The notes beneath the pieces were generated by a model. That model ran no database searches, had not been told where the DNA came from, and saw only the letters and a list, made by a program, of their open reading frames with translations. Positions 54,176 to 64,000 of a DNA stretch of 64,000 nt are shown piece by piece. The position numbers and the translations under genes are program-made. Positions within the stretch are counted from its first letter, which is position 1; each line of letters starts with the position of its first letter. The DNA comes from Triplophysa rosa (lineage: Eukaryota; Chordata; Actinopteri; Cypriniformes; Nemacheilidae), in NCBI RefSeq assembly GCF_024868665.1, contig NC_079907.1:19285376-19349375 (forward strand), read 5' to 3'.

Positions 54176-54589
54176 CAGAAATGATTAACCCTGTGTCCAA
54201 AATGGCCTACTTCCATAGTATCCAGTTTGCAAAATGACTAGTATTTCTAAAACCGAGTATGCAAGGAAAACTGCCTGTTTACTGACGGCAATTCCTTTAC
54301 GTTTCATTCGGATCAGTGTTTCAATATTTGAGCGGTTGGGTATTACAATCAAAAACTGTCCAACAGATGTGGATTTAACAGCACGTGTTGAAAACGAAAT
54401 GAAAGAGTTCAGATACTCTGTGATTGGCAGTGTATGATATCTGTTTATGATGATAATCTCATTCAGATTGAAACCTTTCATTTCAGCCGGTAAGGTTAAA
54501 GCCAGCGGTTCAGCCCTAATATCACATGAGGCACAACACCAGCGTCCGTCTCCTGCTATTCTGGAAGGCTTCAATTTGAAGGTAATTAC

Positions 54590-55040
54590 AACACTCTCGC
54601 CAATAACACAATGACAGACTCCTGAACGGAAAACACGATTGCTAAAATAATAATTCAGCTGGCTGAGAGCCGAGCCGAGCAGATGTTGTCCTCTATTATT
54701 GGGAAGCCGCGTGATGAATATTCAAAATCATAAAAGCACAAGCGATCTTTAATCTGCCATCAAGCAGTTAAAAAGCTTTCAGTGTTTCCAGTTCACTTCA
54801 ATCAAACCCATTTAACATGTGCCTGGAGATGCTGGGAAACAGAATCAACAGGCCGAGAGAGAGAGACCCGAGCGGACGCCGATCGCTCACTTAAATCAAC
54901 TCCAATCTTCTTATTGATTAGCTGTCGTAATGTTATTCATGACAACGCCCAACAAATGACAGCAGAGCTCTTGTGCGGTGAAATTGCCCCTCGGTCAGCG
55001 TGATTAAAGCAGACGCCTATTAAAGAGGGAAATTCTGTCA
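54590..55040. promoter_or_regulatory. Candidate conserved non-coding element, large prkg1 intron
   Basis: Repeat-free 450 bases of balanced composition with TAAT/ATTA and CAGCTG-like words (TTAAAGCAGACGCCTATTAA at about 55003, TCATGACAACGCCC at about 54938) between repeat-rich segments. The strongest texture candidate in the large intron. Function inferred. Confidence 0.35.
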
Positions 55041-55264
55041 CCTGAAGTACCTGCTGGATTTTCACAGGAGAAAGCCTGGTGTGTTGGTGTCTACTGCTTG
55101 TTAAGTGACAATCTTCAAATGTGATTTTGAGAGGAACGGCCAGTGGGTTTCTTCTTCGTTTTAAAACCTTTTCAATAATAGATCGATACTTTAAAACAAA
55201 TGAAAAGAAACGTGTGAACCGATAGATATATTTGTGCTGTGAGCAGGACTGCTTTGCGTTATTA

Positions 55265-55635
55265 ATAAAGTTATATTAATTTTACATAATGTTTCTGTTA
55301 TTTTTACAGATTTTCAATGTGTTTTGAAACACAGTAAAAACTAATGTAAAATTACAGAAAAAGACTGCAAAGTTACAAGAAAAACGGGGTGAAATGTCAT
55401 TTTAATTTTAATTCTGGGGCCCCAGTTGCCAGAAAATTTCCGTTTCTTTAACAAAGAAAAAAAATATTTTTTACAGTTTATTTTTGAAATACGGTCAAAA
55501 TTTGAAAATTACAGAAAAAGACAACAAATTTACAAGAAAAACGGGGAAAACAATTTAATTGTATTTTTACGGTATATTTCTGTCCAGCTTACAGAAATTT
55601 TTGTTTTTTTACGGATTTTTTTTACAGCAGGTATA
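55265..55635. mobile_element. MITE with CCCAGTTGCCAGAAA core, copy 2
   Basis: TTCTGTTATTTTTACAGATT at the left, GGGGCCCCAGTTGCCAGAAA in the middle, TTTTTACGGATTTTTTTTAC at the right. Family of 37328-37600, opposite orientation, with repeated TTACAAGAAAAACGGGG units. Confidence 0.65.
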
Positions 55636-55845
55636 ATTAGTTCAATTGACAGACTTCATGTTATTAATAATATTTTCGTTTACGTCCCTCAAGTTAAAAA
55701 AAGAAAGGAAATAAAAATCACGAAATAAGATGTTATTAGTATTTTAAGTATTAAATGTCACTGAATTATCTAAATATTTTTACCATAACTATATGTTAAT
55801 GGTAATAATATCGAAATTAAATTTCCAGGAAAAATATGCAATTTT

Positions 55846-56130
55846 TGCCATAGCTCACCCAAATATTCTGTCATCATTTATTCAACCTCATCAAAACCTC
55901 TATATGACTCTTTCGTCTGTGGTACACAAAATAAGATATTTTGAGAAATGTCTCGGTGGTTTTGTTTCACACAATGGAAGTCAATGGGGTTCAGCGTTTT
56001 TTGATTATCAACATTCTTCAAAATATTTTCTTTTGTGTTCTGCAGAAGAAAGAAAGTCAAACAGGTTTGAAATGACATGAAGGAGAATAAATGGTGAAAT
56101 AACTCATTTTTGGTTAACTGTCCCTTTAAA
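55846..56130. mobile_element. Foldback-family MITE, nearly full copy
   Basis: CCATAGCTCACCCAAATATT at the left, GTCAATGGGGTTCAGCGTTT near the centre, complementary arms with CAAAATATTTTCTTTTGTGT, ending TTAACTGTCCCTTTAAA. Family of 39845-40103. Confidence 0.75.
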
Positions 56131-58511
56131 AATGTGTGTTTATATAAGGAAAAGGTTTATTGCAGTTTAAAATGGTTAAATAACAGACATCAAAATAAAC
56201 ACACTACAACTCTCATTGTCCATCATTTCAGTTATTCAAAGGGTAAAAATGACATAGCACTTCAAAAGCCGTTTCCAACATATCATATCCCAATGTGAGA
56301 GATTACTCACGAACATACAGCACAATTTTACTGCACAGATACGTCATAAAGAGGAACACATATTTCACGTGACATCATCAAGGATATAAATAGCTTCTTG
56401 CACTCAAAAGAAATGCTGAGAAAGGCCTGCACACTTCCTATACATTCCCTCTGAGTCACATATAGAGTCGACAGATTCCTGTTATCACGCTGACAGACGG
56501 AAATCTGAAATGCCCTCCAAACCAATTACACAGCCAATTTCAGTGGACGTCTATCTGTGTTATTTCAGCCACTTCAACTGATTTTATACGATTATTCAAT
56601 TAAAAGAGTGAATACGAGGCCGGCATGCTCATGGCAGATTAAAAGTGTCCCCGGAGAGAAGCCTCAGTCGCACACAATGACAAAGAACTGAGCAAGGGAA
56701 AAAAACTAGACATGGAAACTAAGCATTTTTGTCTTGTTTTACAGCACAAATATCATAACATTCTTAAATCAAGATACATTTTCTTGACCGGAAAAGTGAC
56801 CCAAGATATTTAGTCTTGTTTTATCAAATAAAATGAAGGAATTAGGGATATTTATATTTAAAACTAATTAAATCTGCCAATTGGGTGAGAAAAGTAAACT
56901 TGAATCACCTACTTCAGAAACAAGTCAAAATACTGTAAATTCAAAATTATTTTTCTCACTCCATTGATATTTTTGCTTCTTTTATAAACTTAAATTTTCC
57001 TAATTCTTATATTTTCCTTCATATAACAAGACTAAATTATATGATGAAAATGTATCTTGATTTAAGAAGTTTTAGATACTTTTCCTAGAAAACAAGACAA
57101 AAATGCTTAGTAAGAATGTCATTTTTTGGAGTATACTAATTTCCTCCATCCTGTTATTCTGTGAAATATAGATAAAAAATGAAATTTACATTTACATTTA
57201 CAAATAAGTCTAAGGCATTAAAAGTACTGGAAAGAAATAAAAACTAAACCTGCACTGCATATTTCTTTATCCATAATGAGCATTCAGACTTCAGTAGATC
57301 ACAACAGAGACAGGAGGTCATGAAAATACTTGAAACTTTTGAAAAAATAGGAAACAAATGGACTGCTGTCAACAGAGAGTCTAGCATTGTTTGTTTTATT
57401 TGTTGTTTAAGCGAATTTTCTGCTAAAAGCAAAGTTACAGCCACTGACAGGCATTTTGTCTTTTAACAAACCCATGCATGCCCAGACAAACACTGCAGAC
57501 ACATCGCTTGGCAGACGCATGAAATTATTATTATTTTTTCGTTGGCTACGATTACGGTGCATGCCAGAACAACCACTATACTAGTATACTTACTTCGTCC
57601 TCCGTATAATTTCTGTTGATTTGACTAAAATAAGAAAACATTCACTATGTCTATGGTAGGGAAATTCAATTTGCGTACTGTTCCATCTGAAAGGAGAGAA
57701 AGTTATTTGAGATGTCTTCCTCAAGCGAAAAGCCAATAATATATTTGATATGGCTTACTGACATTGTTGTGTGACTTGCATATTGAACAGGGTTTCAAAT
57801 GTCTCCCGTGTTCTCTGCCTCGAAATCTTTCAATAATCAAGTCAATACATGTTTTCCCTAACCGAATGTGTATGTAAATATACATCCCATCACTTCATTA
57901 ATGCAACCTGAACTGTATCACAGAATCATCCAAACGGTTGTGTCTAAGCTTTTGTAAATTGTGACAATCATTTCTCACTAATGTTTTGATTCTATCAAGT
58001 ACCACCGAAACGCAACCTCTATTTTTTGCGTTTTAAAGGCATGTTGAATAACATGGATTAGTCACCATTGCATGGATCGCATGCATGCAGTAACCTGGAT
58101 CGGTGAACTGCTCTCAAACCTGCTGCTTCCCACAATCCTCCACTACAACTCTCACCGTGAGAAATGATTGACAGCGCTCCTCTCCAGAGATCTGAGATTT
58201 AATCCTCACGCAGGTCACAGAGGAGCAGCCCTTCACAAAGAGCTTGTCTCTGTCAGGATTCAGACGTTCCAGCTGTCGGTCGGGGCTTCTCTTCTTCTTT
58301 GTTAAGCATGTGTGATTAATCCACATTAAGAAACAATCATCTGCTCATTCTCCCCAGAGGCCTTGCAGCTCCGTTCACTTTAGACAGGTACATTAAGCAA
58401 TGAATCGCCAGGATGTTCAGCCGGAACATTTGTTTTATAAAGATATAGATTTACAGAGAAAGAGGAAATCTCAGAGGAGAATGCTCCCTTATAGATCATC
58501 AGATTTGTGTT

Positions 58512-58693
58512 ATAAGGATCAACACAGTCTCCAAAAATTTTTTTAGATTTAGATTTAGATTCAATTTATTGTCATTGCACATGTACAAGTACAAGGCAAC
58601 GAAATGTGACCTCTGCATTTAACCCATCCAGAGAGTAGTGAACACACGTACCCCCGGAGCAGTGCATAAGGATCAACACAGTCTCCAAAAATT
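58512..58693 (-). mobile_element. Truncated retroposon with 28-bp target duplication
   Basis: The 28 bases starting ATAAGGATCAACACAGTCTC are repeated exactly at 58512-58539 and 58666-58693. Between them 126 bases read, on the minus strand, GCACTGCTCCGGGGGTACGT... through AAATTTCGTTGCCTTGTACT-type sequence to AATGACAATAAATTGAATCT and an ATCTAA simple tail. This is a textbook target-primed insertion of a 5'-truncated LINE or SINE. Confidence 0.85.
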
Positions 58694-58719
58694 GTTTGAG
58701 AGTGTAATTCTTCAAATAC

Positions 58720-58985
58720 ATGAACAAATAAGGAGGTGTAAATGAATGTAGATTGTAGAGGTCAAATCATCTGGATTTGATGAGAAATGTTCGAGTTCAT
58801 ATTGAGATATTCAATAATATTGACTTTTGATTGCAGACGAGACAAATCTGAGCTCAGTTTGACACATTGTTGACAGACATTTTGCGAGATTTCTGACTCT
58901 TTTTCACAGGAGAAATATCTGAGATGCAGATGAGGCTTAAGCAAAGGTTTCCATTTGCTCTCCATTTAATCTCATTGATGTCTAC
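58720..58985 (-). repeat. Dispersed repeat, copy 2 of an inverted pair
   Basis: Reverse complement of the repeat at 41440-41725 (GTAGATTGTAGAGGTCAAAT; GACAAATCTGAGCTCAGTTT). Confidence 0.65.
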
Positions 58986-60148
58986 AAGAAATCATTGAGA
59001 TATTAAAGAGATTTCGTCTGTGAATGTTTTCTTATGGGATGTCATGCGGCTGAACAGAAAACACTAAAAACACTTCAACTGTAATTGTTTTTCTATTATG
59101 TTGCTTGGCCACTGTAAACAGCCTGCAGGATAATTAACAATTCTAATAAACAACTCATAATATTTGTTCACAATCATTTTAAATAAAAGTATTAATTTGA
59201 TGTGATTTACTATTGAACATTGGTGTCTCATAATGTTGGTGAGTTTCAGTGATTTTTCCAACACGGCCATAGTCTGACAACATCTGGTACATGTGATACA
59301 TCAGTCACCTGCGGTAAATCACAGAAATGCATGACTAGCACTCACAGCTTTATTTTAATATGTGAATTTGATTTAATAATCTGTGACATGCCAATTGCTA
59401 CTTGTGGGATTTGCTGAAAAAGAGAAAGCAGTAATGAATTCAACACATTAACACATTTCCAGTGAGATCCACACGAAACCTCGAGCGCTGAGAGCACAAA
59501 CCCGGAAAAGCAGGTGCACCCAAAACAGACCAACAGATGAAACGCTCCGAGAGTTTAAACCTGGAAGCTATAAATCTTTCTGTCAGTTCAAATGTTAAAA
59601 GGTATAAACTGTAGCTCCTGCTGTGAGAATGAGGAATACAAATCTCACTGAATGGAACCCAGCTGGATGTGTGATGCACTTCAGCCGACCTGCATCTGAC
59701 CTCTGACCTCTGACGTGTCCTCTAAACAAACCCATAAGTGTGGACAGCATTCCGATGACACGCTTCAGGGCACGAGCTCTGACCCGAGGACAAGCTCAGG
59801 GAGCGAGCAGGTGTCCCAGCGGTCTCTGGAATATCTTCCCAGCAGGTGGGGAGATGGTGGCGAGTAACACCAGGGAGACTCAAGGTTCTTTGATTTCTGT
59901 CCTCCTCATCCATTATAATGATCTGCTATAAAACCAGCTCGTTCCACCAACTAAATTTCAATTCCTCCATTAGGACATCCCTAGTAAAAAAACAATTAAT
60001 TTAAAATACATTTATTCCATACGGAGTATAGTTTAAATGTATTAACATATGAAGAGTTTGGTTTCAAAATAAGATAATGAAAATGTCAAAAATCATGTTT
60101 TTTCTGGCCCGATTCACATTTCGCGTCTAAAACCGCATGGAAAAGACT

Positions 60149-60490
60149 TAGGCCGTGTTCACACTTGACTTCTTTTTTGAAGCTGCCAGCGTTTGTTTTA
60201 CATTATAATCCTACGGAGTAAACCGTGTTTTCCAAAAAAGTCACGAGCGCTTTTTTAAACGCCCCCGCTGGCGTCTATTTCTTCAGCTCCGAGCGCCTTT
60301 TTAAGTTGAAAAAAGTTCAACTTTTCTGAAGAAAACGCCCTACGTCAAGCATCTTTTTTGACAGCTGACCAATGACAAGTGAGACCTGTTGTTTCCATAA
60401 CAACATGCGAGGAAGGTGATTGGTCAAGCAGGATCCTTGTCTAAAAAATAAAATGGCGGCCGAAGCGCTGCTTTGAACATATTTTATATA
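60149..60490 (+). repeat. Dispersed repeat with TTGAAGCTGCCAGCGT, copy 2
   Basis: Same family and orientation as 43841-44136 but longer: begins TAGGCCGTGTTCACACTTGA, includes GACCTGTTGTTTCCATAACA and ends around AAAATGGCGGCCGAAGCGCT. Confidence 0.7.
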
Positions 60491-62329
60491 CTCTTTGTCA
60501 GACCATTTCATTGGGTGTCGGGTCTTACTCAGTCTCATGAAGCTCAAGTAAACAGCGTAACATTTTCTAAACCATTAGCAGTTGTGACATGAATATGCTG
60601 GTTCGGCGAGGTGTTAATCCAGTTAGTTCAGCTGTGAATAATGTGTTAAACAGAATGGGATCAAGAGCGTTTCACTCGTGAATCGATATCAACGGCTGAA
60701 GACAGTTATATTGATGCTCACTGACGCCCGCAGATGCGGTGATCAATCCTCTAGAAAATGATGTGTGCATATTAATCTATTTTGTATTACTGTATTTTGT
60801 AGAACTCAGTCTTTCTCATTACATTCAATTTAGACTGCAAGTTCACAACTCAAACAAAATACATGAGCCATGGAGAGCTGTTGTTTGTGTGGAGCTTTGA
60901 ATACAGATGAGAACTGTAGTTGGACACCTTTCAGACTGTTGCTTTTCAGATTTATTTTCTCGTTTTACTTATTAACTCTTATATAAGATCGTATCAGCAG
61001 ATGGCAAGGTACACTGAAATGCTGTTCACTAGGAAAGTGTTTCATTTACTAATACAAACAAGTTCTACAAGAACAATAAACCTAATGCATGTGTAATACA
61101 TTCTAGTGCACAAAAACAAGGCAAGGTACAATTTCTCATCTGACTAATCCAAATGTTGCTCAGAGAGATGAGTCGTGAGTAAATTTGAGAAGTTTTTCCA
61201 CTGTACTGCCATGCAGGGGAGGTTTGGGAACATTCAGACACCAGAGAAAATACCTAAACTTATTAGAGTTAGAGATGGTCTATGGTGGCTATGATAGCAC
61301 TGTGATGCTAAAGCTTCAGAATACTGGTGACGCCACTCTGTTTTTTAAATGGAAGCATGGTAGTACAGTAAGTAATGTTGCATATGTTGCATATAATGTT
61401 GCTGTCACCTTTCTGTTGTGCTTTTTAAATATGCAAAATATGTGCAGAATAACACGAGCACGAGTTTTCAACATAATCGCAAGAGTGATTGAAGATCAGT
61501 TATTATTAAATGGCACTATAATATTGTCAAAAAAGATTTTTTGTGCTACTTCGCCAATTAAAGTAGTTCTATACAAAGCAGAATTGTTGTGTTTCTCTGA
61601 ACAAGACATAGCAGTGTTTTGTTCCTAAATGAATCTGTGTTTTGTACAATACGAATGAGTCAATGATTCAGCGAGTCATTAATAAAGATATTTGCTTCTT
61701 TCTGAATGATTCAGTAAAAAAATTGCCACAACCTACTGGCCGTTATCGTTTACATTTAAAAGTAAATACATTTCATTTTTTTCAAACATTGCTGAATGAA
61801 ATATGTATCAAATTAATTCTTATTAAGAAAGTAACACAATTTGGAATGTTTTCATCTGTGCATTTTGTAGATCAGAATGATGAATTTAGTAGCACACAAT
61901 ACCGCGATACCATTAGATACCGTGATACTCTGGCTGGTATAGTATCATAAGCTATGACTGGAATTATATACAGGATGAAGCACTGGAAATGTAAAAGATG
62001 AAACACTGGAACTATTAATAGTTATATACTGGTTTGTCCTGTATATACTGGCTCTATTATTACTCTTTCTTTCTCTGAACAGCTAAAAGTTCTGATCCCT
62101 AGAAACTCTGTAGACTTTATATGCCTGAAGGCTGTGTGGCTAATTGCATTTTGGTGCTTTTGGGATATATGGAATGTATGGTTGCCAAGCAACTGGTGGA
62201 TACATTCAGCATAGTATTAAAATGCTGGTAACCTCATTTGAGAGACTCACACTTCTGATACTTTTAAAAGAGTCTTCTGGGGAAGAGCACCGTTTAATGC
62301 ATAACAGCATTTTATTATTTATATTGCGT
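60491..62329. other. Intronic, no gene recognised
   Basis: An open plus-strand frame at 61185-61628 (147 codons) shows no domain I recognise and is AT-driven. At about 61900-61950 ACCGCGATACCATTAGATAC / CCGTGATAC words suggest a fish hAT-type repeat end. Confidence 0.5.
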
Positions 62330-62700
62330 TGTGATGTCATGATCCTGTCCTTCTTGTCAGGAGTTTTCCAGTTCTTTGGACAGGGTCATGACAGTACCAT
62401 GTATTGTGTGCTTGTTTTGTTATGTGTGGAAATATGTTCTCCTGTCTTGTTCTCCTGTCTTGCGTCTTGGCCCTGCCCCGTCATCTTGTCGTTAGTGTTT
62501 CATGCCTTTCACCTGCCCCATGTAATTTCCTTGCTAGTTTCCCATTAGTGTTCATGCCCTTCACCTGCCCTTGTTAATTGTTAGTCTTCCCCTACTTTAA
62601 GCCCTCTTGTTTTTTGTCTTCTTCCCTGATGACCTTGTCTGTCTAGTTCCTGCCCAGTCCCTGAAAGTAAGCCTTGTTTGCGCAGCGAGGCTTGGGAATT
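62330..62700. repeat. Decayed LTR-like or hairpin-ended repeat
   Basis: GTCATGATCCTGTCC (62337) pairs with GGACAGGGTCATGAC (62379) as a terminal hairpin. It is followed by a pyrimidine-rich CTTGTC/CCTGCCC stretch like that in the insertion at 52655-53170. Probably a degenerate relative. Confidence 0.4.
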
Positions 62701-63258
62701 TCAAATTGGGAATTTGAAAGGTTTTGTGCTTAATTTGTGAATATTTTATTAGTTCAGCTTTTTGAATGCTTGTTTTATAAAGCTGGAATAGTCTATTCTA
62801 TTTACTATTGTTTTAACAGGTTCTTCCTCTGAGTTTGACTTTATACTGTTTGATTTTCGTTTTCATTGTTGCGGTTTTGAACAAGTAAAAAGTTAGAATT
62901 AACACCTGTTTAATACTGTATATGTGCGTGTAGATCATCTTTCAGTTTTACACTTAAGAAATTGTGATGGCACGGAGTTCCGTTCAATTTAACTTCCACA
63001 TTCAGTTAAAATAATTTTGCAACTAGTACATAAAACACAGGCATATGTGAAAGATTTTGTCCATTTCTGTGATGCAGTTGATGTCTTTTTGAAAAATGTC
63101 TTCCAACATTTTCTCTTATTTTTATGACTTTTACTTGCAGTCATTTCTAAATCCTCAGAGCGAGGCTTCGTGAAACAATGAAACAGTTGAATCAAATGTG
63201 CCGTATCATGTCGAGGCTTCGAAACATTCCAACACCCAATTATATAACAAAGGCTTAG

Positions 63259-63969
63259 GCTACGTTCACACTGCCACCAAAATCAGATTTTTGTGCTCAT
63301 ATGTGACCCAGATCTGTTTACTGCATGACAGTGTGAACAAGACAAACCACATGGAATCCGAACTTTTTTAATCTGATCTAAGCCACTTCCATATGTGGTC
63401 CTAAGTGGTTCCATATGTGGTCCCCAGATACAGGTCTGATGTTTCGCAATGCGACCTCAGTCTGAACGGTCATATCGGAATTCATGTGACTTTTGCGTCA
63501 TTGTAGATCGACATGCGCCACAATTCTGCAGTGATTTAAAGCTTCACGAGCCCTTTTGTTGAGGGAAGTGCACTTTACAGCTCGGTTGCCAAACTTTAAG
63601 CATCAGATTATAAACATAAGCCCTTGCACTGTCTACACCGCACGCGAACCGCAAGATGCGATGCAACAAATGACTATAGGATCCATTATACGGACTGCAC
63701 CGGGAATGCTCTCAAATCGCGCTGTGAGAACGGTCCACTCAGCACCGCATAAAGTCAACACACCCGCTGACTTGACCCTTGCTTATTTATGACAGCCTGC
63801 TGCATGTTATTGTTGTTTTGCTCATGCGATTCAATTTAGAACCATCATGAGTTCACACTGGAATCTGATATTGGCCACATTTAAAAAATAGTGTGAACAG
63901 CCGAACAAAAAAATCTGATCTGAGCAAAAAATCGGAATTGAGCATTTAGGCTTGCAGTGTGAACGTAGT
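63259..63969. mobile_element. 711-bp non-autonomous transposon (CTACGTTCACACTGC ends)
   Basis: Ends GCTACGTTCACACTGC and GCAGTGTGAACGTAGT are inverted repeats, with a short direct repeat CTTAG on each side (63254-63258 and 63970-63974). Subterminal repeats AATCTGATCTGAGCA-type occur inside. A 78-codon frame at 63556-63792 has no recognisable domain. Confidence 0.75.
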
Positions 63970-64000
63970 CTTAGACAATCGCTGACGCATTACAATCTGT

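Noticed and set aside
59722..59913. GC-richer minus-strand frame as a possible missing upstream prkg1 exon
   Set aside because: Its translation shows no match to PKG-I domain A, leucine zipper or autoinhibitory sequence and it lacks fitting splice sites.
61185..61628. 147-codon plus-strand frame in the large intron
   Set aside because: No domain, AT-driven composition, no splice or promoter context; not supportable as a gene.

Overview
The window is vertebrate nuclear DNA, almost certainly from a teleost and most likely a cyprinid (carp/minnow-type) fish. It has GT-AG multi-exon genes with long introns, large dinucleotide microsatellites, a tRNA-derived SINE, and a dense load of short DNA transposons of kinds common in cyprinid genomes. 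There is nothing prokaryotic, no CRISPR array and no operon.

Two genes are supported, both on the minus strand and in tandem. (1) dkk1, the secreted Wnt antagonist Dickkopf-1, is complete: four coding exons between 11043 and 12127 encode 244 residues with two 10-cysteine domains. (2) prkg1, cGMP-dependent protein kinase I, is represented by its last 15 coding exons (16284-46929). They cover the end of the first cGMP-binding domain, the whole second one, the complete kinase domain and the C-terminus. All splice phases agree and the joined reading frame is open for 488 residues. About the first 180 residues, including the leucine zipper and autoinhibitory region, are not in the window; the intron that leads to them runs beyond base 64000. 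The order prkg1 then dkk1 on one strand is the same tandem arrangement known in mammals.

Layout: 1-1850 is the 5' part of a decayed DIRS-like retroelement on the minus strand, with a recognisable promoter. 1850-10700 is intergenic DNA downstream of dkk1, with several repeats and three stretches that look like conserved non-coding DNA. 10700-12270 is dkk1 with its polyA signal and TATA box. 12300-15130 is the dkk1 upstream region with TCF/LEF-type motifs. 15130-46929 is prkg1 from its 3' UTR back to the first visible exon. 46930-64000 is a large prkg1 intron full of repeats.

The genes do not form a pathway together: dkk1 acts outside the cell on LRP5/6, and prkg1 transduces cGMP inside the cell. 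Their neighbourhood is a conserved synteny block, and regulatory DNA for dkk1 may lie in the flanks and inside prkg1. I see no convincing new biological system. The most useful leads are the candidate dkk1 enhancers, several well-preserved non-autonomous transposons (one with perfect 51-bp inverted repeats, one TTAA-flanked family in two opposite copies, one solo-LTR-like insertion with exact flanking repeats) and a CpG-rich promoter-like patch inside a prkg1 intron.
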